Shown here: one piece after another, positions 7,809 through 17,149 of the stretch | Numbering within the stretch: the stretch's first letter is position 1 | Layout of the letters: each line of letters begins with the position of its first letter | Source of the DNA: an uncultured Tidjanibacter sp. | GTDB lineage: Bacteria; Bacteroidota; Bacteroidia; Bacteroidales; Rikenellaceae | Length of the DNA stretch: 64,000 nt | Reading direction: 5' to 3' | Assembly (NCBI GenBank): GCA_947852905.1 | Contig: CANTVF010000003.1 | Span: 124,001-188,000, forward strand | The notes under the pieces: generated by a model | What the model was told of the DNA's origin: nothing | What the model saw: the letters and a program-made list of their open reading frames with translations, nothing else | The model's database searches: none | Program-made: the position numbers and the translations under genes

Positions 7809-9185
7809 TTATTTTGCACCGCACCATATACTTTTATCGCCGGCGGAAGCCATCTTACGGCAGGAATGTCTAATAAGCCATACGCCCGACAATGCGGCCA
7901 GCGCAGACGCTACCAGTATGGCGATCTTGCCCGTAGCGATAAATTCGGCATTCGACGCAAAAGCGAGCGTATCTATGAATATCGACATGGTGAATCCTAT
8001 GCCGCCCAGACATGCTACGGCAAAGAACATGGGCCATGAAGCCCCCTGAGGCATGACGGCGAGACGTGTCTTAACGAACAGCCAGCTCACCAGAGTAATG
8101 CCGAGAGGCTTGCCGACCCACAACCCGAACAATATGCCGAGTCCCTGCGTCGTCCCGAACACGTTGAGTTCTCCGACCGAAGAGATATGAACACCCGCAT
8201 TGGCAAGGGCGAACAGAGGCATGATAAGGAAATTGACCCACGGGGCGAGCATGTGCTCGAAACGTTGTGCGAGGCTCATGGAACGGTTTGCTATCGTCCC
8301 GATACGTTGCAATTCGTATATCTGCACGTCGCTGAGCGAAGGGGCGGAACTGTCCTTCTGCACGAACTCGTCCATCAGATGTCTTATCTTGTTTATGAAA
8401 TACCGCTTGTTGTAACGCGGTGTGGACGGAATGAACATGGCAAGCAATACGCCGGCTATGGTGGCATGAACTCCGGAGAAATAGAACAGAAACCAAAGTC
8501 CGACACTCACCAGAACGTAAGGCAGGAACGAATCCACTTTCAGTTTGTTCATGCCCCACGTCACAAACAACAGTACGGCAGCCAAAGCCAGCAACGTGAA
8601 ATTGACCGACGATCCGTAGAATATGGCGATGACGACTATGGCTCCGAGGTCGTCGGCGACAGCCAGTGCCGTAAGGAATATCTTCAGGGCTACGGGCACG
8701 CTTTTCCCCACCACCGACATTATAGCTATCGCAAAAGCTATATCTGTCGCCATGGGTATTCCCCAGCCTGCCGCATAAGGAGTTCCATTGTTGAAAAGCG
8801 CATATATCAACGCAGGGAACAACATTCCACCGGCAGCTCCGGCCACCGGCAATATGGCCTGTTTGACGCTCGACAGGTGTCCGTAAAGGACTTCCCTTTT
8901 TATTTCGAGTCCGATGGTGAAAAAGAATATCATCATCAGACCGTCGTTTACGAATTTCTCGACCTCGAATTCGAACTCGAAACCTCCGACGAGAATGCCT
9001 ACCGGAGCCTGCAAAACGTCATGATAAAACCGGGCCGTCCACGGCAGGTTGGCCAGAATCATCGCCACGACCACAAAAAAGAGCAGTACGACGCCGCCTG
9101 CCCACTGGTTGCTGAAAAAGTTGCGTCCTTTCTGAAGTATCATATAAGAACGTCTTTTGAATCCGTACCCCAAGGATAATCCCAT
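7809..9185 (-). CDS. nhaA: Na+/H+ antiporter NhaA
   Basis: Inner-membrane electrogenic antiporter exchanging cytoplasmic Na+ for external protons; controls pH and sodium. The 458-residue sequence has the family hallmarks: NDGLMMIFFFTIGLEIKREV, GIPMATDIAFAIAI, the twin-aspartate ALAVADDLGAIVVIA that forms the ion-binding site, VHATIAGVLLAMFIP and GKPLGI. About a dozen membrane segments are evident. It is longer than the E. coli enzyme (388) through an extended N-terminus, a large loop between VHATIAG and the following PWVNFLIMPLFALANAG, and a basic tail. The ATG at 9143 is an alternative start that would remove 14 residues. No neighbour is obviously cotranscribed. Confidence 0.95.
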   Translation of the reverse strand: MGLSLGYGFKRRSYMILQKGRNFFSNQWAGGVVLLFFVVVAMILANLPWTARFYHDVLQAPVGILVGGFEFEFEVEKFVNDGLMMIFFFTIGLEIKREVLYGHLSSVKQAILPVAGAAGGMLFPALIYALFNNGTPYAAGWGIPMATDIAFAIAIMSVVGKSVPVALKIFLTALAVADDLGAIVVIAIFYGSSVNFTLLALAAVLLFVTWGMNKLKVDSFLPYVLVSVGLWFLFYFSGVHATIAGVLLAMFIPSTPRYNKRYFINKIRHLMDEFVQKDSSAPSLSDVQIYELQRIGTIANRSMSLAQRFEHMLAPWVNFLIMPLFALANAGVHISSVGELNVFGTTQGLGILFGLWVGKPLGITLVSWLFVKTRLAVMPQGASWPMFFAVACLGGIGFTMSIFIDTLAFASNAEFIATGKIAILVASALAALSGVWLIRHSCRKMASAGDKSIWCGAK

Positions 9186-9301
9186 TTTGATATTCTTTTT
9201 TCGTTATGTAATTGCAATTTTTCCGAGTCGCAGAAATTTTCCGGACAGCCTCATGCACCGCGACAGGCTGCCATATATCCCTTGCCGGCGGTCAGGCCGC
9301 G

Positions 9302-10348
9302 TCAGACATTGCCGTCCGCACGCAGCGTCACGCCGCAAAGTTTGAAAAGCACGCGCGCGCCGACATTCGCATCTATCGAGCCCTCCTTTGCAGGAGCCAC
9401 CTCGCACAGGTCGAAACCCACTATCCGGCGCCCGCTGCGCACCACGCTGTCGAGCAGCCACACGGCTTCGTTGAATGTAAGCCCTCCCGGCACGGGAGTT
9501 CCCGTAGAGGGACAATATTCCGGCGAAAGCACGTCTATGTCGAAACTTATATACACCTTGTGCGGCAACCGCTCCACTATGGAATCGCATATGCTGTTCC
9601 AGCTTTCGCCAGCGAACTTCCGTGCGCACAACGAATGATCGTCGAACATTTCGATCCGCGGCGACTCTTCGGCCAAACGGAACTCCTCCTCCGAATAGTC
9701 GCGTTGCCCCACCTGCACGATTTTCTCCACTCCGGCAGCCTGCTGCAACACATTATACATTATGGAAGCGTGGGAATAGGTAAAGCCCTCGTATGCACGC
9801 CGGAGGTCGCAATGGGCATCCAGATGAAGCACGCCTATACACTCCTCCCTTTCGGCCACAGCCCTCACAAGTCCAAGAGGAGTACTGTGGTCACCGCCCA
9901 CGAGACCCACTATCTTACCGGCATCCAACCTCTTGGACGCGGCTTCGTACACCTCGCCGTTGAGCTCCTCGGAAGCGCCGTTGATCCTCTCCAGCCGACG
10001 CGGCATCAAATAATCCTCGAACATTATGCCGCCTTTTTGCAGACTTTCCATCACCTTGCGGGCATCCGGCCTCAACCGCGCACTACGATCCTGTATCGAA
10101 TAATCTATACCTATGGTCGCTATTCCGCGTCTCCAGGCACCCGGCGACACCGGATCGTAAAAATCGAGCTGGGTGGAAGCCTCTATAATGGAATCCGGAC
10201 CGAACGCCGCTCCACCGCCATAAGACGCTGTCACGTCCCACGGCACCGACAGCAGAACGAGCCGCGCATTCGATTCGTCGAAAGGAAACCCGAAATAATT
10301 ACCGTTGTCCACGCCTACTCCGTCGGGATCGAAATCTTTAATATCCAT
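9302..10348 (-). CDS. Arginase/agmatinase-family ureohydrolase
   Basis: A cytoplasmic binuclear manganese hydrolase. Metal-ligand motifs are complete: GGDHSTPLG, LHLDAHCDLR and SFDIDVLSPEYCPSTGTPVPGG. The length (348) is longer than agmatinase (about 306) because of an N-terminal extension and an insertion near residues 85-125 (RRLERINGASEEL). It is the form often annotated as agmatinase in Bacteroidales; agmatine to putrescine plus urea is the likeliest reaction, but guanidinobutyrase or formiminoglutamase-like substrates cannot be excluded from sequence. It has no polyamine gene beside it here. The start ATG at 10348 is followed by the family-like DFDPDGVGVDNGNYFGFP segment. Confidence 0.85.
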   Translation of the reverse strand: MDIKDFDPDGVGVDNGNYFGFPFDESNARLVLLSVPWDVTASYGGGAAFGPDSIIEASTQLDFYDPVSPGAWRRGIATIGIDYSIQDRSARLRPDARKVMESLQKGGIMFEDYLMPRRLERINGASEELNGEVYEAASKRLDAGKIVGLVGGDHSTPLGLVRAVAEREECIGVLHLDAHCDLRRAYEGFTYSHASIMYNVLQQAAGVEKIVQVGQRDYSEEEFRLAEESPRIEMFDDHSLCARKFAGESWNSICDSIVERLPHKVYISFDIDVLSPEYCPSTGTPVPGGLTFNEAVWLLDSVVRSGRRIVGFDLCEVAPAKEGSIDANVGARVLFKLCGVTLRADGNV

Positions 10349-10427
10349 ATATCAATGCCTTACTTATATATCAAATATCTTTTTACAACATTAACCGAAC
10401 TTTTTTGCAAATAAAAATCGAATACGG

Positions 10428-10458
10428 TTTGTCATTTATATTTTTGTGTCTATATTTG
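10428..10458 (+). promoter_or_regulatory. Consensus promoter of the small RNA
   Basis: TTTG at 10428-10431 and TATATTTG at 10451-10458, separated by exactly 19 nt: a perfect match to the Bacteroidota primary sigma factor consensus. No coding start follows within the transcript. Confidence 0.8.
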
Positions 10459-10464
10459 CAATGC

Positions 10465-10608
10465 ACACAATAACTGAAACGTCATCAGCGTTCTGTTAAT
10501 GAACCGCAGTCATTATTGACGCTAATGGTTGTTTTAGTGATTCTTTCATAATCAGTATTTTAAGTTGGGGGTTCCCGTAGTCGTGAGACTGTGGGAACTA
10601 TTTTTTTG
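10465..10608 (+). ncRNA. Structured small RNA, possibly 6S-like
   Basis: About 145 nt between a perfect promoter and an intrinsic terminator, without an ORF. It folds into a rod: 10469-10477 with 10552-10559 (one bulged A), an asymmetric internal loop, 10482-10485 with 10525-10528, 10487-10492 with 10518-10523, and 10497-10502 with 10510-10515 capped by a 7-nt loop. The terminator (10571-10582 with 10587-10598) has a GUGA tetraloop, 12 pairs of which two are G-U; on the other strand these would be C-A mismatches, so the plus strand is the transcribed one. The rod with one large open bubble recalls 6S RNA and the Bacteroidales-1 motif, but I could not run a covariance model, so identity is open. 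Confidence 0.6.
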
Positions 10609-10801
10609 CCCGTTTCCGAACGCGATCGTCGCATACCGGAAACGCCTATGACAAGGTCTTCCGACCACCGTCCCCATAAAATACCATGAAAAAACCGGTG
10701 TCATACAGGACAAAATTAAATAAAAAAACGTGAGTTTCCCTATCCGTTTGTCCCATAACACAATATTATGATAAAATAGCCGATATATTCGGAACCTGAG
10801 A

Positions 10802-11908
10802 TCAGTTGTTCTTGCGGTAGCTGAGTATGGCCCATGTATTGAGAACGACCGCCATGACACTCAAGGCTATGAGATCGGTTTTAAGATCAGCGACGGTACT
10901 GCCTTTCAGATAGACGCATTTCAGAACGTTGACCAGATATTTCGTGGGAGTGAAAGCCGCTATCGCCTGCGCCCAATCGGGCATGCTTTCCACAGGTGTC
11001 AACAATCCCGACATCATGATGAAGATCATAACGAAAAACAACATCACGAATACGGCCTGCTGCATAGTGGAAGACTTGTTGGACACAATCAGTCCCATCC
11101 CCGTCATGGTCAGTATGAACAGACACGAGAAGAAATATATGGTAAGCACGCTTCCTACCGGCACCATGCCGAAAATGATCCACGAAAGGAAAAACCCGAA
11201 CGACAGGGCCACCAGACCTATGGCCCAATACGGAATCAGCTTGGCGAGTATGAACGTGAACTTCGATACCGGCGTCACGTTGATCTGTTCTATGGTACCC
11301 AGTTCCTTCTCCTGCACTATGTTGGCAGCAGGCAGAAAACCGCACAACAGCACGAGTATGACCATCATAAGCCCCGGTATCATTGTATATTTGTAATCCA
11401 GCAACGGATTGTACATATTCTTGACCGATATGTTCACCGAAGGCGACAATGCGGCGGCGGACGATGCCGCAACATGTCTGGCGGAAAACTCCTGCAACAA
11501 CGATTGGAGGTAGGCCTGTCCCAGCACGCCTTTAGTACTGTTGACGGTATTTATGGCGGCCAGAATATCGGAACCGCCAGCTCGTGTGAGATCGTCACCG
11601 AATCCGGCCGGTATTTCCACTATGAGATCGGCATCCCCGAATTCGACGAGAGTCATGGCTTCTTCGTAACTGTCCACCACATCCCGCAGTTTGAAATACG
11701 AGGACGCATTTACCGTTTCGGCAAGTTCTTTGGAAACCGAAGAGACATCATGGTCGACGATAACGGTATTTATGTTCTTTATGTCGAGCGTGGTCGCCCA
11801 CGGCATGAGCGCGATGATCATCACCGGGAACAGTATCACCAGCTTCGGCATGAATTTGTTGCGGAAGAACTGTTTGAACTCTTTTTCCAAAAGATACTTG
11901 ATGACCAT
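10802..11908 (-). CDS. ABC-2 type permease, YbhR-like
   Basis: Membrane subunit of the efflux operon reaching back to 17149. The 368-residue protein has one N-terminal membrane helix (LVILFPVMIIALMPWAT), a periplasmic domain of about 150 residues, and five C-terminal helices, with the conserved EKELGTIEQINVTPVSKFTFILAKLIPYW signature of ABC-2 permeases. Start is the ATG at 11908, whose A overlaps the TAA of the preceding permease (TAATG), showing translational coupling. It is the last gene of the operon. The pair of different permeases suggests a heterodimer as in E. coli YbhS/YbhR, a drug or cation exporter; substrate here is unknown. Confidence 0.9.
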   Translation of the reverse strand: MVIKYLLEKEFKQFFRNKFMPKLVILFPVMIIALMPWATTLDIKNINTVIVDHDVSSVSKELAETVNASSYFKLRDVVDSYEEAMTLVEFGDADLIVEIPAGFGDDLTRAGGSDILAAINTVNSTKGVLGQAYLQSLLQEFSARHVAASSAAALSPSVNISVKNMYNPLLDYKYTMIPGLMMVILVLLCGFLPAANIVQEKELGTIEQINVTPVSKFTFILAKLIPYWAIGLVALSFGFFLSWIIFGMVPVGSVLTIYFFSCLFILTMTGMGLIVSNKSSTMQQAVFVMLFFVMIFIMMSGLLTPVESMPDWAQAIAAFTPTKYLVNVLKCVYLKGSTVADLKTDLIALSVMAVVLNTWAILSYRKNN

Positions 11909-13020
11909 TATTCGAGGCGGTGTTTGAGTTGTTTGAGGCTCGTCGCTATCAATACGATCGTCATGGCGAGAAGTATGACGGTCTCTTTCCATGCGAATAT
12001 CCACGGCAAACCCTGTATCATCAGTTTACGCACTGCGGCTATGTACCACGTAGGCGGCAATATGTAGGAAACGAACTGCAATACGCGCGGTATGCTCTCT
12101 ATCGGAAATATCATGCCAGACAATATCATGGTCGGCACCATGAGCACGAGACCGGATATCATCAGCGCGATAACCTGCATGTTGGCCATGGTCGATATGA
12201 GCAGACCGAGCGACAGGTTTGTTACGATATATAGCAGCGAGACCAGACACAGCGACAGCAGACTGCCGGCGACAGGCACGCCGAGCACGAAAACCGACAA
12301 CAGCAGTATGGTTATGAGGTTGATGCACGATATCACGAAATAGGGCACCATTTTGGATACGACGATATATATCGGCCGTACCGGGGATACGAGCAACACC
12401 TCCATGGTTCCCATCTCCTTCTCTCTCACTATAGATATGGAGGTCATCATGGCGCATATGAGCATCATGATAAGCCCCATTATGCCCGGCACGAAATGGT
12501 AGGCGGATTTCATTTGCGGATTGTAGAGGAATTGTACGGACGATGAGATTCCCTCCTGAGCGGACGTACCCGTACCGGCAGCCATTTCCCGACTGAAATC
12601 GGCTATTATGCCGCCGGCATAGGATATGTAGCTGCGTGCCATGTTGGCATCACTGGCATCCACCACCAACTGCATCTGCGATCCGTCGGGCGAGAACAGA
12701 TTGCCGGAAAAATGTTGTCCGAACGCCACGACGAGCTGCGCCTCTCCAGCCCGCAACGTCTCGTGTATCTCCGTCGGAGTGTCGAGCCAGCGGACTACCG
12801 TGAAATATTCGCTGGCGTCTATGCGCTCGACTATGCGACGAGTCATGTCGTCCGGTTCGGGAGCGAGTATGGCCACGTTCACATTACGCACCTCGGTGGA
12901 AAGGGCGAACCCGAAAAGTATTATCAGCACTACGGGCATGACGAGCACTATCAGCATCGTGCGCCTGTCGCGCAAAATGTGGAAAAACTCTTTTCGTATG
13001 AACGCTCCGAACTGTCTCAT
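11908..13020 (-). CDS. ABC-2 type permease, YbhS-like
   Basis: The partner permease, 370 residues. Layout: cytoplasmic start MRQFGAFIRKEFFHILRDRRT, membrane helix at about residues 22-42, a soluble periplasmic domain to about residue 170, then five helices with VREKEMGTMEVLLVSPVRPIYIVVSKMVPYF and the ending MIFPIESIPRVLQFVSYILPPTWYIAAVRKLMIQG typical of the family. It starts 20 nt after the ATPase gene and its stop overlaps the next permease start by one base. Together with the two ATPases, the HlyD lipoprotein and TolC it should form a trans-envelope exporter. Confidence 0.92.
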   Translation of the reverse strand: MRQFGAFIRKEFFHILRDRRTMLIVLVMPVVLIILFGFALSTEVRNVNVAILAPEPDDMTRRIVERIDASEYFTVVRWLDTPTEIHETLRAGEAQLVVAFGQHFSGNLFSPDGSQMQLVVDASDANMARSYISYAGGIIADFSREMAAGTGTSAQEGISSSVQFLYNPQMKSAYHFVPGIMGLIMMLICAMMTSISIVREKEMGTMEVLLVSPVRPIYIVVSKMVPYFVISCINLITILLLSVFVLGVPVAGSLLSLCLVSLLYIVTNLSLGLLISTMANMQVIALMISGLVLMVPTMILSGMIFPIESIPRVLQFVSYILPPTWYIAAVRKLMIQGLPWIFAWKETVILLAMTIVLIATSLKQLKHRLE

Positions 13021-13040
13021 TGTCTCTGTGCATATGTTTT

Positions 13041-13832
13041 TTATTCAGATCGTTCGGCCTTTCGGGCAAGACTGCGGAACACTTCGTCCATTGATTCGGC
13101 TCCGAACTGAGCCTTAAGATTGGCCGGAGTATCGAGCGCATCTATTCGTCCGTCCACCATTATGGAAACACGATCGCAATACTCCGCCTCGTCCATGTAG
13201 TGCGTGGTGACGAAAACCGTAATGCCCCTGTCCGCGGCTTCGTATATCATCTCCCAGAATTGCCGGCGCGTGTAGGGATCGACGCCGCCGGTAGGCTCGT
13301 CGAGAAACACTATTGCGGGATCGTGGAAAATGGAGACGGAGAAGGCGAGTTTCTGTTTCCAGCCCAACGGCAGCGAGCGCACCATCGCATTGCGTTCGCG
13401 CGTAAAATGCAGGCGTTCGAGCAGTTCCGCCGTCTTGCGTTCTATCTCCTTATCCTTCATGCCGTATATTCCGGCATAGAGTCTTATGTTTTCCCAGACT
13501 TTCAGGTCTTCGTAAAGCGAAAATTTCTGGCTCATGTACCCTATGCTGGACTTTATCTTTTCGTATTGACGCGAAATGTCGTATCCGGCTACGGTACCCG
13601 TTCCCGAGGTGGGACGGCTGAGTCCGCACAGCATGCGCATGGCGGTAGTCTTTCCCGCTCCGTTAGCACCGAGAAACCCGAATACTTCGCCTTTATACAC
13701 ATCGAACGAAATACGGTCTACGGCCGTGAAGTTGCCGAAACGCTTGGTCAATTCTTCGGTATGTATCACTATTTCGCGTTCCATATACGATTCGTCTGAA
13801 ACTCCATTACAGTTTACCTTCTCTTCGGTCAC
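13041..13832 (-). CDS. ABC transporter ATPase (YbhF C-terminal-half type)
   Basis: Energises the exporter. 263 residues with Walker A GANGAGKTT, Q-loop YMSQKFSLYEDLKV, Walker B IVFLDEPTGGVDP and H-loop TTHYMDEAEYCDR. The signature position reads LPLGWKQ instead of LSGGQ, a feature I associate with the second half of YbhF-type ATPases. The ATG at 13832 overlaps the upstream ATPase stop (ATGA), so the two are translationally coupled. In E. coli the two nucleotide-binding domains are fused in YbhF; here they are separate genes and probably heterodimerise. Start alternatives exist at MEREIVIHTEEL, 16 residues in. Confidence 0.93.
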   Translation of the reverse strand: MTEEKVNCNGVSDESYMEREIVIHTEELTKRFGNFTAVDRISFDVYKGEVFGFLGANGAGKTTAMRMLCGLSRPTSGTGTVAGYDISRQYEKIKSSIGYMSQKFSLYEDLKVWENIRLYAGIYGMKDKEIERKTAELLERLHFTRERNAMVRSLPLGWKQKLAFSVSIFHDPAIVFLDEPTGGVDPYTRRQFWEMIYEAADRGITVFVTTHYMDEAEYCDRVSIMVDGRIDALDTPANLKAQFGAESMDEVFRSLARKAERSE

Positions 13833-14758
13833 TCTCTCGCCAGCGACATGTAACAGTCCTCTATGGTCGCCCTCGTGCGTTCGAGCCTTATGTCTCCGTG
13901 CCCGACGGCACGCAGCCTGTCTTTAAGGGCGTCGGGTGAGAAGCTGCCGTCCCCGAAAGTCGTAAAATGGACGGTTTCGCCGAAAGCGTAACAATTATCC
14001 ACTCCGCGGAACGACCTTACGGCGTACAGAAGTTCGTGCATGCGGTCGCTGCGTACAGCCCACAATTCGTCCGCAAAGCCGGCACGTATGTTTTCCGGCG
14101 TGTCGATCGTCATGAACCGCCCCTCCTTTATAAGAGCTATACGGTCGCAAAGCACCGCCTCGTCCATATACGGAGTGGATACTATGATCGTTATGCCGTC
14201 CTGCTGTAGTTTTTTGAGCATCTCCCAAAACTCCTTGCGCGACACCGGGTCCACGCCGGTAGTAGGTTCGTCGAGGTAGAGTATGTCGGGCTTGTGGATC
14301 AGAGCGCAGCACAGGGCGAGTTTCTGTTTCATGCCGCCCGACAGCTTTCCTGCCCGGCGCTTGCGGAAAGGCTCCAGCATCTTGTAGATATTCTCTATGA
14401 GATAATAGTTCTCCTTTATGGTGGTGCCGAACACGGATGCGAAAAACGAAAGGTTTTCCTCTACGGTAAGATCCTGATACAACGAAAAACGTCCCGGCAT
14501 GTAACCTATGCGCTTGCGCAGCTCCTTGTAATCCTTCACAACATCGAATCCCTCCACCGTAGCCGTACCTTCATCGGCCAGGATCAGAGTGGCTATTATA
14601 CGGAACAGGGTGGTCTTACCGGCCCCGTCCGGCCCTATGATACCGAACAGTTCGCCCTTGCCGACGTTGAAACTGACGCCGTCGAGCGCTACGGTGTCAC
14701 CGTAACGTTTCCTTATATCTGATACCTCGACGGAAAGCATGTCGTTTTCGTTTTTCAT
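13829..14758 (-). CDS. ABC transporter ATPase (YbhF N-terminal-half type)
   Basis: 309 residues: Walker A GPDGAGKTT, Q-loop YMPGRFSLYQDLTV, a canonical signature LSGGMKQK, Walker B ILYLDEPTTGVDP and H-region STPYMDEAVLCDR, in which the usual switch His is Pro (STP instead of TTH). A C-terminal extension of about 90 residues follows the core, as in the YbhF/DrrA group. So this domain has the good signature but a substituted H-loop, while its partner has the poor signature and an intact His: a complementary pattern that would leave one competent composite ATP site. That asymmetry is seen; its consequence is inference. The gene lies 47 nt after the HlyD-type lipoprotein gene. Confidence 0.92.
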   Translation of the reverse strand: MKNENDMLSVEVSDIRKRYGDTVALDGVSFNVGKGELFGIIGPDGAGKTTLFRIIATLILADEGTATVEGFDVVKDYKELRKRIGYMPGRFSLYQDLTVEENLSFFASVFGTTIKENYYLIENIYKMLEPFRKRRAGKLSGGMKQKLALCCALIHKPDILYLDEPTTGVDPVSRKEFWEMLKKLQQDGITIIVSTPYMDEAVLCDRIALIKEGRFMTIDTPENIRAGFADELWAVRSDRMHELLYAVRSFRGVDNCYAFGETVHFTTFGDGSFSPDALKDRLRAVGHGDIRLERTRATIEDCYMSLARE

Positions 14759-14805
14759 GTCGCCGTTGTCTATCCCTGCCGCAAAATGCCGCGATCGCGT
14801 TCATG

Positions 14806-15714
14806 CTACAGGATTACGCCGCCGTACATTCCTATCTTGACGTAACCGTCGTTAGGTACGGCAACCTTGACCGCATATACCATATTGGCGCGGTCGTCGG
14901 CAGTTACGATATTCTTGGGCGTAAATTCGCTTACGTCCGATATCCATATTATCGTTCCTTCGTATTCTCGCCTATCGCCTCCCCCGAAATCCGCGTAGAC
15001 CTTTACCTTCTGTCCTATAGTCACACGGGCGAGCTGCGAAGATACCAAATACGCTTTCAGATATACATTGCCAATGTCGGCCACTTTCATAAGAGGTTTA
15101 CCTGCTATGGCGAGTTCTCCCGCCTGCGCATACTTGGCCAGTACGGTACCGTTTATCGGAGATGTTATGCGGCATTTGGACAGCTGGTCTTCCACCTGTG
15201 CCAGTTGCGCTTCGGCGGCGGCTATCTGGGATGAAATGCTTTCCAGAGAATTGTCTATGGAACTTCTCTGAGCTGCGAGCTGTTTCTCGAGAATGCTTAT
15301 CGAAGAGGTTATATCGTCGAGCTGCTTCTCGGTGGCGACGTCGGCCTCGAGCAGATTTTCCACACGCCGACGCTCCCTCTGCTGTTTGGCGAGCTGTTCT
15401 TCAAGCGGAGCGAGCTGCTCCTCCGCGTCGGGACGCGAACTCTCCAACGCACGTATGGAACTCTCCAACTGCAATTTCTGGAGATACATCTGGGTAGTAT
15501 CTATCAATCCCACTTGCACCCCTGCGGTAAGTGAATCACCTTCGGAAATGTCGAAATCCACTATTCTGCCGTTCACCTCGCTCGACACGATTACTTCCGT
15601 AGCCTCGAAATTACCGGTCGCATCGTAACGGTCGCCGTTCTTATTGCAGCCTGTGAGCGCGGCCAATGCCATTATCGCGGCGGCACTGCCCAGTATCAGG
15701 TCTTTCTTTATCAT
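14806..15714 (-). CDS. HlyD/YbhG-family membrane-fusion lipoprotein
   Basis: Periplasmic adaptor linking the ABC pump to TolC. Lipobox ALTGC (Cys23), then a short biotinyl-lipoyl half motif (NFEATEVIVSSEVNGRIVDFDISEGDSLTAGVQVGLID), a coiled-coil hairpin at about residues 75-180 rich in Glu, Gln and Leu (EEQLAPLEEQLAKQQRERRRVENLL...QIAAAEAQLAQVEDQLSK), the returning lipoyl half CRITSPINGTVLAKYAQAGELA and a beta-barrel domain. Length 302 matches YbhG (about 330). Second gene of the operon, 103 nt after tolC. The lipid anchor replaces the usual N-terminal membrane helix. Confidence 0.93.
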   Translation of the reverse strand: MIKKDLILGSAAAIMALAALTGCNKNGDRYDATGNFEATEVIVSSEVNGRIVDFDISEGDSLTAGVQVGLIDTTQMYLQKLQLESSIRALESSRPDAEEQLAPLEEQLAKQQRERRRVENLLEADVATEKQLDDITSSISILEKQLAAQRSSIDNSLESISSQIAAAEAQLAQVEDQLSKCRITSPINGTVLAKYAQAGELAIAGKPLMKVADIGNVYLKAYLVSSQLARVTIGQKVKVYADFGGGDRREYEGTIIWISDVSEFTPKNIVTADDRANMVYAVKVAVPNDGYVKIGMYGGVIL

Positions 15715-15817
15715 ATCGTTGTTTTTGTAATATACTCAATTTTAACCACATGCGATTCACATCCGGAAGAAAGCGGGGTTTACACTCCAATACCCGCCGT
15801 CGATATGCCGTAACCGT

Positions 15818-17149
15818 TTATTCCTGATGATTAACGGTATATTTCAGGTCGTATATGTTCTTCAACCATTCTATCTCGTGGGCGGCCTTGTTCTGACGCG
15901 CACGGTCTTCGGCATTTATATCCCTGAGCAGGTCGTTAACATTGCCCTCCCCGTTCTCTACAGAAGCCTCCGTCCGGCGTCTTATAGAGCTGCGCAGCTC
16001 TATTATCTCGTCGTCATAACGCATTATCTCCTCCATTTTCTCTATCGCGGCACGCTCCTGCGCACTCTGTAGCGATATATTGTACAGGAACGTCTCTTTC
16101 TGCGAATCTATGCGCCTTTGATTAAGATCGATCTGGGCGAGACGGTTTTTCTTGGTATAGAACCCGCCTATGTTCCACTGGAATTTTACGCCGGCGATGA
16201 AATACGGCGACCATCGGTTATGCACCATATCTTCCAGAAAGTTCAGCCCCGGATTGGCATAAGCTCCCTGGAAAAACGCACCTATCTGCGGCATTACGCT
16301 GGAACGTACCGCTCTGCGCTGTGCTTCGAGAAGATTGCTCTGGGCATCGAGCGCGGCCATTTCCGGTCTTGCCCGCCCGTCGTCGGTATGCGGCACGGAT
16401 TCCGGTTCAGGTTTTACCAGCACGACATCTTCGCCGAGCTGGAGACCGGTCATCAGTCCGAGCACCTTGAGATAAGCCTTATGCGCAGATGCCGCCTCTG
16501 CCCTTTTCTGACGGGCGCCGAGTATCTCGACATCCAGCAGATCGAGATCGTTGCGGCCGGCAGCTCCCAATTCAACCGTGGCGGCCAGCATCCGCCGGTT
16601 ACGTTCGAGATCCTCTATCAGGAGGTCTGCGGTCCGAAGATTCTCCTGCAACAACAGCGATCCGAAATAAAGCTGGTTGACACGCTCCGCTATAGCATAG
16701 AGTTCCGTTTCCAGACTGCGGCGCGACGCTTCGCCTTCGGCCTTAGCCGCTTCGGTCTGGGCTTTTATCATGCCACCGTCCCATATGACCTGCTCTATCT
16801 GAATAGCGGCCTTATACTGGTCTTTAGGAAGTCCTTCGAAGGTCAATCCGTTTTTCTCCAACATGTCCGTCACCCCGTCGGGAAGATCGTCGATAAATTT
16901 ACGCCACGATTCGGGCAAGTCTATGGCTTCGGACTGATAGGTGGCCTGTCCGGATACTGAAATCTGGGGCAACCAATTGCGGCGCGCGTTCGATATGCTG
17001 TACTCGGCCAGCCGGTCTATAAGCTCGGTTTGCGCTATGGCGGGATAATGGTCACGTGCCAATATCTGGCACTGTTCGAGCGTTATCGTCTGCGAACGTG
17101 CGGTCATGGCGGCCAACAGCGAAATGATGAGAAATACGGTACGTTTCAT
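15818..17149 (-). CDS. TolC-family outer-membrane efflux protein
   Basis: First gene of the six-gene exporter operon; forms the outer-membrane channel and periplasmic tunnel. 443 residues with a cleavable signal peptide (to about SRSQ) and two repeated halves of long amphipathic helices and strands: ITLEQCQILARDHYPAIAQTE...GQATYQSEAIDLPESW in the first, and RPEMAALDAQSNLLEAQRRAVRSSVMPQIGAFFQGAYANPGLNF...FQWNIGGFYTKKNRLAQ in the second. No lipobox, unlike many OprM-type proteins. The gene is preceded by about 380 nt without a coding region, so the operon promoter should lie there, though I see no consensus-quality pair. Confidence 0.92.
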   Translation of the reverse strand: MKRTVFLIISLLAAMTARSQTITLEQCQILARDHYPAIAQTELIDRLAEYSISNARRNWLPQISVSGQATYQSEAIDLPESWRKFIDDLPDGVTDMLEKNGLTFEGLPKDQYKAAIQIEQVIWDGGMIKAQTEAAKAEGEASRRSLETELYAIAERVNQLYFGSLLLQENLRTADLLIEDLERNRRMLAATVELGAAGRNDLDLLDVEILGARQKRAEAASAHKAYLKVLGLMTGLQLGEDVVLVKPEPESVPHTDDGRARPEMAALDAQSNLLEAQRRAVRSSVMPQIGAFFQGAYANPGLNFLEDMVHNRWSPYFIAGVKFQWNIGGFYTKKNRLAQIDLNQRRIDSQKETFLYNISLQSAQERAAIEKMEEIMRYDDEIIELRSSIRRRTEASVENGEGNVNDLLRDINAEDRARQNKAAHEIEWLKNIYDLKYTVNHQE

